DNA from: Methylobacterium aerolatum
GTDB taxonomy: Bacteria > Pseudomonadota > Alphaproteobacteria > Rhizobiales > Beijerinckiaceae
DNA: 64,000 nucleotides
Direction of reading: 5' to 3'
Assembly (NCBI RefSeq): GCF_022179085.1
Contig: NZ_BPQE01000031.1
Span: 62,001 to 126,000 of the forward strand
In this document: positions 52,849 through 61,878 of the stretch, piece by piece
How positions within the stretch are numbered: the first letter of the stretch is position 1
Layout: each line of letters opens with the position of its first letter
The notes under the pieces: generated by a model
Database searches by the model: none
Told to the model about the DNA's origin: nothing
Seen by the model: only the letters and a program-made list of their open reading frames with translations
Translations under genes and position numbers: made by a program

Positions 52849-53030
52849 CTCAGAGCCTGGCCCGAAAGGGCACGACGGTCTTTCGGTCACAGGTGGTCAT
52901 TGCGAGCGCAGCGAAGCAATCCAGGGATCCGCCACCTCTGGAAGCGTCCCGCTGCCCTGGCTTGCTTCGCTTCGCTCGCAATGACGGTGAGAGATACGCT
53001 CTGTCGTGCCCTCTCCGGCCAGACTCTGAG
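52849..53030. repeat. Nested 182-bp imperfect palindrome with REP-like core
   Basis: Outer arms 52849-52876 and 53003-53030 match in 25 of 28 positions (CTCAGAG...GCACGAC). Inner arms 52896-52926 and 52955-52985 match in 29 of 31 (GTCATTGCGAGCG...CCAGGG). The inner sequence is the REP-like motif also seen singly at 58644 and 59905. The nested symmetry resembles a MITE or two repeats inserted one inside the other. Confidence 0.85.
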
Positions 53031-53118
53031 AGCCTGGGCGAGAAGGGGGCGGTTCTCCCCACCGCGCCTCAGGATGAGGGGGTGAGGTGGGAGAACCGCC
53101 GATCGTTCGGCCAGACAC

Positions 53119-54480
53119 CTACGCGTGGGCGTAGCCCGGCTTCTTGCCCAGGGCCTCTTCCACGGTGCCCGCGCCGTCGAGATAGCCGTGGACCTTCGGG
53201 TTCGGCATGATCAGCGAGGCGACGAAGGCGATGCCGAGCATGACCGTCACGTACCAGAAGAACGTGCCCTCCATGCCCGTGTCCTTGAACCAGAGGGCGA
53301 CGAACTCGGCGGTGCCGCCGAAGGTGGCGTTGGCCAGCGCGTAGGATAGGCCGACGCCCAGCGCCCGCACGTTGGTGGGAAACAACTCCGCCTTCACGAT
53401 GCCGCTGATCCCCGTGTAGAACGAGATCACGGCGAGCCCGAGGGTGATCATCGCGAAGGCGAGGTAGGGATCCTTGTTCGTGCCGAGGAAGGACATGATC
53501 GGCACCACCATGAGCATGCCGAGCCCGCTGTAGAGGATCATGTTCGCCTTGCGGCCGATCTTGTCCGAGAGGGCGCCGAAGATCGGCTGGATCAGCATGT
53601 AGACGAGCAGCACCCAGGTCATCACCTGCGACGCCGAGGTCTTCGGCATCCCGGCGGTGTTGACGAGATACTTCTGCATGTAGGTCGTGAAGGTGTAGAA
53701 GCTGAGGGATCCGCCGGCCGTGTAGGCGAGGACGACACAGAACGCCCGCCAATGCTTGAACAGGGCGCCGAAGGTGCCGGCATTCTCCTTGTCGCCCCCC
53801 TCCTTGGTCTCCGCCAATGAGCGCCGCAGGTACAGCGCCACCACCGCCAGCCCGGCGCCGATGAAGAACGGGATGCGCCAGCCGAAGGCGGTCAACTGCT
53901 CGGCGGTGAGGACGGATTGCAGCAGGACCAGCACCAGCGAGGCAAGCAACTGCCCGCCGATGAGTGTGACGTACTGGAACGAGGCGAAGAAGCCGCGGCG
54001 GCCCTTGATCGCGACCTCGCTCATGTAGGTGGCGGAGGTGCCGTACTCGCCGCCGACGGAGAGGCCCTGGAGCATCCGCGCCAGGAGCAGCAGGACCGGC
54101 GCCAGGGTGCCCACGGTGGCGTAGGTCGGCAGGATGCCGATCAGCAGCGAGCCGAAGCACATCATCAGGACGGAGATCACCATGGAGGCGCGGCGGCCCA
54201 CTTGGTCGCCGATGCGCCCGAACAGCCAGCCGCCCACCGGCCGCATGAAGAACCCGACCGCGAAGATGCCCGCGGTCTGAAGCAGCTGGCTCGTGGCATC
54301 GCCCTTCGGGAAGAAGGCCGGGGCGAAGTAGAGGGCGAAGAAGGCGTAGCAGTAGAAATCGTACCACTCGACCAAGTTGCCGGAGGACGAGCCGACGATG
54401 GCCATGATCCGCCGCCGCCGATCCGCCGCATCGTGCGGGTTCGAGTCGATGGCGATCGACCCAGCTTCGTGCACAGCCAT
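53119..54480 (-). CDS. MFS transporter, metabolite:H+ symporter (MHS) family
   Basis: A 12-helix inner-membrane symporter, close to the alpha-ketoglutarate/citrate/dicarboxylate permeases (KgtP group). The 453-residue protein has [20 protein letters not shown] opening helix 1, the signature loop [40 protein letters not shown], and the mirrored loop [20 protein letters not shown]. The NLVEWYDF block and G-EYG motif are diagnostic of MHS members. The substrate is probably an organic acid. ATG 54480 follows GGAG; the open frame runs on to 54576. Confidence 0.92.
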   Translation of the reverse strand: MAVHEAGSIAIDSNPHDAADRRRRIMAIVGSSSGNLVEWYDFYCYAFFALYFAPAFFPKGDATSQLLQTAGIFAVGFFMRPVGGWLFGRIGDQVGRRASMVISVLMMCFGSLLIGILPTYATVGTLAPVLLLLARMLQGLSVGGEYGTSATYMSEVAIKGRRGFFASFQYVTLIGGQLLASLVLVLLQSVLTAEQLTAFGWRIPFFIGAGLAVVALYLRRSLAETKEGGDKENAGTFGALFKHWRAFCVVLAYTAGGSLSFYTFTTYMQKYLVNTAGMPKTSASQVMTWVLLVYMLIQPIFGALSDKIGRKANMILYSGLGMLMVVPIMSFLGTNKDPYLAFAMITLGLAVISFYTGISGIVKAELFPTNVRALGVGLSYALANATFGGTAEFVALWFKDTGMEGTFFWYVTVMLGIAFVASLIMPNPKVHGYLDGAGTVEEALGKKPGYAHA

Positions 54481-54683
54481 GGCGTCTCCGATGTCCCTTA
54501 ATCCCGGACGCTGCCGGCGTCCGTTTGTCACGGCGACGTTACAGGGTGAGGACCGGGCTGCAAGCGTCCATGGCACGACGTCCGGGCTATGCGCCCGATC
54601 CTGTCACGCCGCCGGTGACGGAAGGCCCCTCCGTGCCCGGCCTAGCGGGCGTCAGCGAGGCGCCAGGGGATGCTGCGAACGTC

Positions 54684-55778
54684 CTACCGGCTGCCGTCGA
54701 GCAGGCTGGAGACGACCCTGGCCGTGTAGTCCACCATGGGCACGATCCGCGCATAGTTCAGCCGGGTCGGCCCGATGACGCCGACCACGCCGACGATCTT
54801 CTGAGAGCCGTCGCGGAACGGCGCGGCGATCAGCGACGACCCGGACAGGGAGAAGAGCTTGTTCTCGGAGCCGATGAAGATCCGCACCCCCTCCCCCTTC
54901 TCCGCCCGGGCGAGGAGGTCGATCACGTCCTTCTGGGTCTCGAGGTCGTTGAAGAGCAGGCGGATCCGTTCGAGATCCTCGGCCGCGCGGAGGTCGTCGA
55001 GGAGGTTGGCTTGGCCGCGCACGATGAGCTGGCGCGCCTCCGACGGGCCGACCGGCGTGGCGAGCCCGGCATCGACCAGCCGCTCGGTCAATTCGTCGAG
55101 TTCCCGGGCCTTGGCGAGACGGCCCGCCTCGATCTCGGCCCGGAGCGCCCCGAGGGTTCGGCCGGAGAGCCGGGCATTGAGGTAGTTGGTGGCCTCCTGA
55201 AGCGCCCCGGCGGGCAGGCCGGGGGGCAGGTCGAGCAGGCGGTTTTCGACGCTGCCGTCGTCGGAGACGAGGATCACCAGGGCGCGCTCGGGGTCGAGCC
55301 GCACGAATTCGACGTGCTTCAGGCTGGCATTCGCCTTGGTGGTCAGCACCACGCCGGCGCCGCGCGACACCCCCGAGAGCAGGGAGGACGCCTCGGTCAG
55401 GGCCGATTCGAAGGTGTGGCGGGAGGCGACAGAGCGCATCTGCGCCTCAATCCGCGTCTTCTCGTCCTGGCCGACGTCGCCCAGTTCGAGCATCGCGTCC
55501 ACGAAGAAGCGCAGGCCCTGCTCGGTGGGCAGCCGCCCGGCCGAGGTGTGGGGCGCATAGATCAGGCCGGAATGTTCGAGGTCGGCCATCACGTTGCGGA
55601 TCGAGGCCGGGGACAGGCCCATGGGCAGGATGCGCGCGAGGTTGCGCGAGCCCACGGGCTCACCCGTCGTGAGGTAGCTCTCTACGATCTGGCGGAAGAT
55701 CTCCCGGGCGCGCTCGTTGAGGGCGGCCAGAGCCTGCATCGATGGACCTTGGGGGATGACGGAACTCAAATCTGACAC
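54684..55778 (-). CDS. hrcA: Heat-inducible transcription repressor HrcA
   Basis: Represses groESL (and in some species dnaK) by binding CIRCE operators; folding of HrcA depends on GroEL. The 364-residue protein has the N-terminal wHTH ([71 protein letters not shown]) and the GAF-like domain ending [23 protein letters not shown] 55778 follows AAGGA. It is divergent from rph, the common alphaproteobacterial layout, but grpE, usually next, is not found here. No CIRCE element is seen in the window. Confidence 0.96.
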   Translation of the reverse strand: MSDLSSVIPQGPSMQALAALNERAREIFRQIVESYLTTGEPVGSRNLARILPMGLSPASIRNVMADLEHSGLIYAPHTSAGRLPTEQGLRFFVDAMLELGDVGQDEKTRIEAQMRSVASRHTFESALTEASSLLSGVSRGAGVVLTTKANASLKHVEFVRLDPERALVILVSDDGSVENRLLDLPPGLPAGALQEATNYLNARLSGRTLGALRAEIEAGRLAKARELDELTERLVDAGLATPVGPSEARQLIVRGQANLLDDLRAAEDLERIRLLFNDLETQKDVIDLLARAEKGEGVRIFIGSENKLFSLSGSSLIAAPFRDGSQKIVGVVGVIGPTRLNYARIVPMVDYTARVVSSLLDGSR

Positions 55779-55899
55779 GGGTTGCGATCCTTGCGGCAAT
55801 CATGTCCGGCCTCGGCCTCGGGATCAATCCGCCGCTTGCTCCCCGGAACGGTGCGGCCTAAGAGCCCCGCCCACACATCTCGAACCGAAAGGGGCCCTC

Positions 55900-56613
55900 A
55901 TGCGGCCTTCGAACCGCGCCGCCGACGCCCTGCGGCCCGTGACCCTTGAGCGCGCCGTGGCGCGCTACGCCGAGGGCTCGTGCCTCGTGAGCTTCGGCAA
56001 CACCAAGGTGCTGTGCACGGCCTCCCTGGAGGAGCGCGGACCGCCGTGGCTGCGCGGCTCCGGCAAGGGCTGGGTCACGGCCGAGTACTCCATGCTGCCC
56101 CGGGCGACCCATTCGCGCACCCGGCGCGAGGTCTCCTCCGGCAAGCCCTCCGGCCGCACGCAGGAGATTCAGCGCCTCATCGGCCGCAGCCTGAGGGCCG
56201 TAACCAACCTGTCCGCCATCGGCGAGAAGCAGATCACGGTGGATTGCGACGTGATCCAGGCCGATGGCGGCACCCGGACGGCGGCCATCACCGGCGCCTG
56301 GGTGGCCCTGCACGAGTGCTTCGCCTGGATGCACGCCCGCTCGATGATCTCCGTCGATCCCCTGCGCGACCACGTCGCCGCCGTGTCCTGCGGCATCTAC
56401 AAGGGCGTGCCCGTCCTCGACCTCGAATACGAGGAGGATTCGGCCGCCGACACGGATGCCAACTTCGTCCTCACCGGCAAGGGCGGCATCGTCGAGGTGC
56501 AGGGCACCGCCGAGATGGAACCCTTCTCCGAGGCGCAGCTCCTCGAACTCCTCGGCCTCGCCCGCGGCGGGATCGAGCGCCTCGTCGCCCTGCAGAAGGA
56601 GGCCATCGCGTGA
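55900..56613 (+). CDS. rph: Ribonuclease PH
   Basis: A phosphorolytic 3'-5' exoribonuclease that trims tRNA precursors. The 237-residue protein is the full family length, with [40 protein letters not shown], the phosphate/RNA-binding [20 protein letters not shown] (about residues 80-99), [20 protein letters not shown] and [29 protein letters not shown] site precedes ATG 55900. Its stop overlaps the rdgB start by 4 bases, a conserved pairing. Confidence 0.98.
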   Translation: MRPSNRAADALRPVTLERAVARYAEGSCLVSFGNTKVLCTASLEERGPPWLRGSGKGWVTAEYSMLPRATHSRTRREVSSGKPSGRTQEIQRLIGRSLRAVTNLSAIGEKQITVDCDVIQADGGTRTAAITGAWVALHECFAWMHARSMISVDPLRDHVAAVSCGIYKGVPVLDLEYEEDSAADTDANFVLTGKGGIVEVQGTAEMEPFSEAQLLELLGLARGGIERLVALQKEAIA

Positions 56614-57233
56614 GGCGCCGTCTGACGGGCAAGGTGGTCATCGCCACCCACAATGCCGGCAAGCTCGCCGAGATGCGCGATCTCCTCGCGCCCTTCGGCA
56701 TCGAGGCGGTGTCGGCCGGCGAACTCGGCCTGCCGGAGCCCGACGAGACCGGCACGATGTTCTCCGAGAACGCGGCGATCAAGGCCCACGCCGCCGCGCA
56801 GGCCACTGGTCTGCCGGCCTTCGCCGACGATTCCGGCCTCTGCGTCGATGCCCTGGACGGGGCCCCGGGCATCTTCTCCGCCCGCTGGGCCGGGCCGGAC
56901 AAGGATTTCTCCGGCGCGATGGCCCGGATCTTTTCCGAACTCGCCGAGCGCGGGGCAGAGAACCGCCGTGCGCATTTCGTCTCGGCCCTGATGCTCGCTT
57001 GGCCCGACGGTCATACCGAGCTGTTCGAGGGCCGGGTCTTCGGCGAGGTGGTGGAGCCGCGCGGCGACGCGGGCTTCGGCTACGACCCGCTGTTCCAGCC
57101 GGAGGGTCACACCCGGACCTTTGGCGAGATGACCGCGCAGGAGAAGCACGGCGTCGATTGGCAGAAGGGGACCGGCCTCTCCCACCGTGCCCGGGCCTTC
57201 GTCCTCCTGGCACGGGAATGCCTCGTGCAGTGA
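56610..57233 (+). CDS. rdgB: XTP/dITP diphosphatase RdgB (Ham1 family)
   Basis: Hydrolyses non-canonical purine nucleotides (dITP, XTP) to monophosphates, preventing their use in DNA and RNA. The 207-residue protein has [20 protein letters not shown] (substrate-binding ATxNxGK, residues 9-28), [20 protein letters not shown] with the catalytic Asp, [29 protein letters not shown] and [14 protein letters not shown] 56610 overlaps the rph stop. The last codons GTG-CAG-TGA are the first bases of an intergenic repeat, so the repeat supplies the C-terminus and stop. Confidence 0.96.
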   Translation: MRRRLTGKVVIATHNAGKLAEMRDLLAPFGIEAVSAGELGLPEPDETGTMFSENAAIKAHAAAQATGLPAFADDSGLCVDALDGAPGIFSARWAGPDKDFSGAMARIFSELAERGAENRRAHFVSALMLAWPDGHTELFEGRVFGEVVEPRGDAGFGYDPLFQPEGHTRTFGEMTAQEKHGVDWQKGTGLSHRARAFVLLARECLVQ

Positions 57234-57324
57234 CGCACTCACGTCGTTCATGCGTGTCTGCACTCGCTCATTGGTATTGCATCGATCCAGTCTCGGCTGA
57301 CGCCGCCGACTGGATCGATGCACC
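57225..57324. repeat. Two-hairpin intergenic repeat, copy C
   Basis: A 100-bp element. Hairpin 1: GTGCAGTGACGC with GCGTGTCTGCAC. Hairpin 2: a perfect 15-bp pair TGCATCGATCCAGTC / GACTGGATCGATGCA. It agrees with copy B over most of its length and begins inside the rdgB coding sequence. Confidence 0.85.
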
Positions 57325-57374
57325 GGAGCCAGCCTGACGGTGTGACGGCGAAGCCGGTCTGCTAAACCCCCGTG

Positions 57375-58550
57375 ATGACGCCCCCTGTTCCCGACCACCC
57401 CACCCGCGATGCGGGTTTCGGCGTGTACCTCCACTGGCCGTTCTGCGCGGCGAAGTGCCCGTATTGCGACTTCAACAGCCATGTCCGCCACGCCGGCGTG
57501 GACGAGGCGCGCTTCCTCGCCGCCTTCCGGGCGGAGATTGCGCACGTGGCCGCCCGCGTGCCGGGCCGTGAGGTCACGAGCATCTTCCTCGGCGGCGGCA
57601 CGCCCTCGCTGATGCGGCCGGAGACGGTGGCGGGGCTGCTCGATGCCGTCGCCCGCCACTGGAACGTCGTGCCCGGCGCGGAGGTGACGCTGGAGGCCAA
57701 CCCGTCGAGCGTCGAGGCGGGACGCTTCCGGGGCTACCGGGATGCCGGGGTGAACCGCGTCTCCCTCGGCGTGCAGGCGCTGGACGACGCCTCGCTGAAG
57801 ACCCTCGGCCGCTTGCACAACGCGGAGGAGGCCTTCACCGCCATCCGCATCGCCCAATCCACCTTCGCCCGAACCTCCTTCGATCTGATCTACGCCCGGC
57901 CCGGCCAGAGCCCCGCCGCGTGGCGGGGCGAGTTGCGCGAGGCGATCGACCGCGCTGCCGAGCACCTCTCGCTCTACCAACTCACCATCGAGCCGGGCAC
58001 GCCCTTCTTCGGTCTCGCGGCCGCCGGCAAGCTTGCCACGCCCGACGAGGAAACCGGCCGCGCCCTCTACGACGTCACGCAGGAGGTCTGCGATGCGGCC
58101 GGGCTTCCGGCCTACGAGATCTCGAACCACGCGAGGCCGGGGGCGGAGGCCCGCCACAACCTGCTGTACTGGCGTTACGGCGAGTATGCCGGCATCGGGC
58201 CGGGCGCGCATGGACGGCTGGTGACGGCGGAGGGCCGCCTCGGAACCGTCACGGAGCGAGGGCCGGAAGCGTGGCTCGGCCAGGTCGAGGCGCGGGGCCA
58301 CGGCATCGCCGAGACCGAGACCATCGATCCCGGATCGCAGGCCGACGAGTTTCTGGTGATGGGCCTCCGCCTGACGGAGGGGATCGATCCCGCCCGCTAC
58401 GCCGCACTCAAGGGCCGTCCCCTCGATGCCGGACGGATCGCCACGCTGATGGAGGACGGCTTGCTCGCCCGTCGCGAGGACGGCCGCATCGCCGCCACAG
58501 CGGCGGGCGCGCCGGTGCTCAACGCGCTGGTGGCGGAACTGGCGAAGTAG
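57375..58550 (+). CDS. hemW: Radical SAM heme chaperone HemW
   Basis: HemW binds heme and delivers it to membrane cytochromes; it is related to the oxygen-independent coproporphyrinogen oxidase but has a different role. The 391-residue protein has the radical-SAM cluster motif WPFCAAKCPYCDFNSHVRHA (about residues 22-41, C-x3-C-x2-C-D), IFLGGGTPSLMRPETV, TLEANPSSVEAGRFRGYRDA, GVNRVSLGVQALDDASLKTL and SLYQLTIEPGTPF. It lacks the extra Cys after the motif that HemN uses, as expected for HemW. ATG 57375, with GTG 57372 directly before. Confidence 0.93.
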   Translation: MTPPVPDHPTRDAGFGVYLHWPFCAAKCPYCDFNSHVRHAGVDEARFLAAFRAEIAHVAARVPGREVTSIFLGGGTPSLMRPETVAGLLDAVARHWNVVPGAEVTLEANPSSVEAGRFRGYRDAGVNRVSLGVQALDDASLKTLGRLHNAEEAFTAIRIAQSTFARTSFDLIYARPGQSPAAWRGELREAIDRAAEHLSLYQLTIEPGTPFFGLAAAGKLATPDEETGRALYDVTQEVCDAAGLPAYEISNHARPGAEARHNLLYWRYGEYAGIGPGAHGRLVTAEGRLGTVTERGPEAWLGQVEARGHGIAETETIDPGSQADEFLVMGLRLTEGIDPARYAALKGRPLDAGRIATLMEDGLLARREDGRIAATAAGAPVLNALVAELAK

Positions 58551-58643
58551 CCGAAAGGATCACTGCGTCCCGTTCACCCGCCCAGACACCCGTGAAGCCC
58601 TCTTGGTCCCAGACGAGCGCGTCCTGTTGGGACGTCGCCCGTG

Positions 58644-58675
58644 CCTGGATTGCTTCGCGTTGCTCGCGATGACGG
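58644..58675. repeat. REP-like half element
   Basis: CCTGGATTGCTTCGCGTTGCTCGCGATGACGG matches one inner arm of the palindrome at 52955-52985 with few changes. It lies in the short gap between hemW and the L,D-transpeptidase gene, whose stop follows within 10 bases. Confidence 0.65.
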
Positions 58676-58682
58676 CTCTTGC

Positions 58683-59636
58683 CTAGTTCAGCACCACGAC
58701 CTTGGCGCCGACATTCACCCGGCTGAACAGGTCGATGGCGTCCTGATTGATCATGCGGATGCAGCCCGAGGACACGCTCTTGCCGATGGAGAAGGGCTCC
58801 AGCGTGCCGTGGATACGGAACAGCGTGTCCTTGTTGCCCTGCCACAGGTACATGGCGCGGGCGCCGAGCGGGTTGCGCAGGCCGCCGGAGACACCCAGGC
58901 CGCTCTGAAGCTTGTCGACTTCGCCGGCGAGCTTCGGGCTGCGGGCGATCATTTCCTTCGGCGGGTACCAATCCGGCCACGCCTGCTTGGAGTTCACGGT
59001 CGCGGTGCCGGACCACGAAAAGCCCTGCTTGCCCACGCCGACGCCGTAGCGGCGGGCGCGGCCGCCCTCCTGCACCAGGGTGAGCTGGTGGGCGCGCGGG
59101 TCCACGATGATCGTGCCCGGCTCGTAGGGGCCGTTATAGGCGATCTCCTGGCGGAGATAGGCCGGGTTCATGCGCTTGTAGTCGAAGGCGCGGACCGGGA
59201 AGACGTCGTCCTCGATCGGGCCATAAGCCTTGGCGTAGTCGATCGGGCCGTTGTCGGGCACCCGCAGCACGGCCTTCGCCTTGGCGGCCTCGATGGGCGA
59301 CAGGGCGGGATCGCCCGAGGCCTCGGGCTGCACCAGGGCGGCCTGCCGGGCCGGCGGGGCTTGCGTCACCGGCGCGGGGACCGGCTGGGCCGCCGGCGCG
59401 GAGACGGCGGGCTGCCGGTCGAACACGGCGCGGCCGAACTCCATGCGGCCGGTATAGGGAATGTAGCGGTCGCCCCGGCGGATGTAGAAGGCGCCGTTCT
59501 GATCCTGGTAGAGCCGGTCGGCGTCGGCATCCGCGCGGGGATCGACGAGGGCGGAGCGGCCCTGGGCCAGGGCGGGGGCGGCCGCCGTGCAGACGGCGAA
59601 GCCGGCGAGCAGGAGGATGCGGATCGGGGCGGACAT
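58683..59636 (-). CDS. L,D-transpeptidase (YkuD family)
   Basis: Forms 3-3 crosslinks in peptidoglycan or attaches proteins to it, in the periplasm. The 317-residue protein has signal peptide MSAPIRILLLAGFAVCTAAA, a Pro/Ala-rich linker (about residues 78-110), and the catalytic domain: EPGTIIVDPRAHQLTLVQEG, RYGVGVGKQGFSWSGTATVN, RAMYLWQGNKDTLFRIHGTL and the active-site HGTLEPFSIGKSVSSGCIRM with His and Cys (about residues 270-289). ATG 59636 follows AGGAAAG. Confidence 0.93.
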   Translation of the reverse strand: MSAPIRILLLAGFAVCTAAAPALAQGRSALVDPRADADADRLYQDQNGAFYIRRGDRYIPYTGRMEFGRAVFDRQPAVSAPAAQPVPAPVTQAPPARQAALVQPEASGDPALSPIEAAKAKAVLRVPDNGPIDYAKAYGPIEDDVFPVRAFDYKRMNPAYLRQEIAYNGPYEPGTIIVDPRAHQLTLVQEGGRARRYGVGVGKQGFSWSGTATVNSKQAWPDWYPPKEMIARSPKLAGEVDKLQSGLGVSGGLRNPLGARAMYLWQGNKDTLFRIHGTLEPFSIGKSVSSGCIRMINQDAIDLFSRVNVGAKVVVLN

Positions 59637-60203
59637 CGTCGGACTTTCCTGGACAAGCGGAGGGGGATCGCGGCCGGCGTGCGAGGACTGCGCGGGGTCG
59701 GCGATCATGCCAAGCTTCCCCGTGGCTTACGAAATCCCCCGTCCCTCGCCAAGCGCGATCCGGGCCACAGGTCCCCTCCCCCGCGCCGTTCGCAGGGCTT
59801 TCGTCGCCACCTGTGGCGTCACTGCCGCAAGTTGAGGGGCAGCGCCCGTTCCTGCGGCAAAGCCTGCCCGCACGGAGGGCATGTCGCGATCAGGGGCCTC
59901 CGTCGGCATTGCGATCCACGCGAAGCAATCCGGGGATGCGCCACGCCCTGACAGGATCTGCCTTCCTCGATTGCGTGTCTGCATGCGCGAAGACGGGGCG
60001 GAAACTTCGCAGGGCGCCTCGCCGCGCGTCTCCTCGATCCGGCGTCGAGACAAGGCTGGCACGGCTTTCGCTAGGCCTCGTCTGCCGCCCTCCGAGAGCG
60101 GCATGCGGGGCAACGGCGCCCCGCGCAGCGGACGGTGTGAGTCCGGACCCCCCGGCATGTGCGGCCGCGTGACGGCCTGCAAACTCTGACGAGCACCTCG
60201 ACC
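59637..60203. other. 567-base gap without a gene
   Basis: Between the divergent L,D-transpeptidase and NarK-type genes. It contains a REP-like half element (59905-59943). Frames seen here (such as 59813-60172) are low-quality and share repeat sequence. It presumably holds both promoters. Confidence 0.6.
59905..59943. repeat. REP-like half element
   Basis: GGCATTGCGATCCACGCGAA and GCAATCCGGGGATGCGCCA resemble the left inner arm and spacer of the element at 52896 (GTCATTGCGAGCGCAGCGAA, GCAATCCAGGGATCCGCCA). Confidence 0.55.
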
Positions 60204-61454
60204 ATGGCCAGCTTCAAGACCGTGATGAAGTCGGGTCACCCCCCGACATTGTTCGCTGCCTTTCTTTACTTCGATTTCTGCTTCGCGATCTGGGTGCTCA
60301 ACGGCGCCATGGGCCCGTTCATCACCGAGACCTACAAGCTCACCCCGGCGCAGACCGGCTTCATGATCTCGCTGCCGATCCTCGCGGGCGCCATCATGCG
60401 CTTCCCGCTCGGCGTGCTCGCCCAGTATATCGGCCGCAAGAACGCCGCGCTGACCGAGATGGGCATCATCGTCCTGGCCATGGCCTACGGCTTCTTCTTC
60501 GTGTCCTCCTACAACGACGTGCTCGCCATGGGCGTGCTGCTCGGCATCGCGGGCGCCTCCTTCGGCGTGGCCCTCTCCCTCGGCTCTGGCTGGTTCCCGC
60601 CGGAGCACAAGGGCCTCGCCATGGGCATCGCCGGGGCGGGCAATTCCGGCACCGTGCTCGCCGTGCTGTTCGCTCCGCCGCTGGCGCAGATCTACGGCTG
60701 GCAGGCCGTGTACGGTTTCGCGGGCGTCGTGATGCTGCTCCCCATCGCGGTGATGATCCTGCTGGCGAAGGAGCCGCCGGATTGCCACGACCAGACCTTC
60801 AAGCAGCATGTCTCCTGCTTGTTCACGAAGGACGGCTGGGCCTTCTCGCTGATCTACGTGATCACCTTCGGCGGCTTCATCGGCCTCTCGAACTTCCTGC
60901 CGACCTTCTTCTACGAGCAGTTCGCGGTGACCAAGGTCGAGGCCGGGCGCCTGACCATGCTGGCAGCGCTGATGGGCTCCGGCATCCGCATCGTCGGCGG
61001 TTACTTCGCCGACAAGCTCGGCGGCGTGGCGGTGCTGTCGGTGGTGCTGCTGGCGGCAGTGGCGGCCTTCCTCGGCCTGACGGCGACGCCGTCCCTCGCG
61101 GCCACGACGATCCTGTTCATGTTCTGCTTCGCGGCGCTCGGCGCGGGCAACGGCGCGCTGTTCCAGCTGGTGCCCCTGCGCTGGCCCACCAACACGGCGG
61201 TGGCCGGCTCGATGATCGGCGAGGTCGGCGCGCTCGGCGGCGCGATCCTGCCGAACGTGATGGGCCTCTCGAAGCAATACACCGGTCACTTCGCCACCGG
61301 CTTCGTGATCTACGCGGCTTTCGCCGCCATCGTGCTCGGCTGCCTCTTCCTGTGGCAGCGGAACTGGGTCGGCAGCTGGGTCGGCCCGCGCGGCAAGGCC
61401 CTTACCGCTCCGGCCGAGGTCGAGACGGGCAAGCTGCATCCCGCCACGGTGTGA
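60204..61454 (+). CDS. Nitrate/nitrite transporter, NarK/NasA (NNP) family
   Basis: A 12-helix MFS transporter importing nitrate or exchanging it for nitrite. The 416-residue protein opens FDFCFAIWVLNGAMGPFITE, and has the first nitrate signature SLGSGWFPPEHKGLAMGIAG followed by AGNSGTVLAVLFAPPL (helix 5, about residues 126-160). The second signature is GSMIGEVGALGGAILPNVMG (helix 11). MFS loop GVLAQYIGRKNAALTEMG is clear. No nitrate reductase gene is in the window. ATG 60204 is chosen over the in-frame extension to 60159. A hairpin follows its stop. Confidence 0.9.
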   Translation: MASFKTVMKSGHPPTLFAAFLYFDFCFAIWVLNGAMGPFITETYKLTPAQTGFMISLPILAGAIMRFPLGVLAQYIGRKNAALTEMGIIVLAMAYGFFFVSSYNDVLAMGVLLGIAGASFGVALSLGSGWFPPEHKGLAMGIAGAGNSGTVLAVLFAPPLAQIYGWQAVYGFAGVVMLLPIAVMILLAKEPPDCHDQTFKQHVSCLFTKDGWAFSLIYVITFGGFIGLSNFLPTFFYEQFAVTKVEAGRLTMLAALMGSGIRIVGGYFADKLGGVAVLSVVLLAAVAAFLGLTATPSLAATTILFMFCFAALGAGNGALFQLVPLRWPTNTAVAGSMIGEVGALGGAILPNVMGLSKQYTGHFATGFVIYAAFAAIVLGCLFLWQRNWVGSWVGPRGKALTAPAEVETGKLHPATV

Positions 61455-61878
61455 GGGCTTTTCAGACGTGATCGACCGGATGGGGGCCCCGTGGCCCCCA
61501 TTCGCATGTCTGGCGCTCCCAACCACGTTCGCGATCGGCGCGCGGCCTGGACCCCGATCGAGGACCGTGCGGGACATTCGCAAAATCCCGACCGTGGTTG
61601 CTTCGGCCCGCGCTCGCACCGACGCCGAGGGGGCCGACCGACCCGGCAAGACCCCCGCATCCCTGGACACGTCTTCGCATCGTTCGCGGTGACCTTCGGG
61701 GCGGGACGTGCCCTCACCTCGTCTCGGCCCGCGACGATGCCGAGGCATGGACCGAGAATGGCGGTTGCCAACGCCGCCGCGACCCGTTTGAATAACGTAT
61801 TAGAAACGGCGGCCCGCACGGACGGAGTCGCCACGGCGCAGGCGCTCCGGGGCCTGGGTCGCTCGGGAGGGACGGGCG
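61455..61878. other. 424-base gap without a gene
   Basis: Between two MFS genes on the same strand. A terminator-like hairpin lies at 61480-61501. The frames crossing the rest are low-complexity; one of them (from 61491) runs antisense-like through the next gene in another frame. Confidence 0.55.
61480..61503 (+). terminator. Candidate terminator after the NarK-type gene
   Basis: A 9-bp stem ATGGGGGCC / GGCCCCCAT with loop CCGT, followed by TC. The T-tract is poor, so efficiency is uncertain. Confidence 0.5.

Larger units (their letters stand above)
52710..53118. other. 409-base gap without a gene
   Basis: Between the transglycosylase and MHS transporter genes. It holds the terminator at 52771 and a 182-bp nested palindrome (52849-53030). 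Open frames across the palindrome are repeat-derived. Confidence 0.7.

Noticed and set aside
59727-61748. 673-codon minus-strand frame opposite the NarK-type gene
   Set aside because: Composition typical of antisense shadows, and it crosses an intergenic region with repeats.
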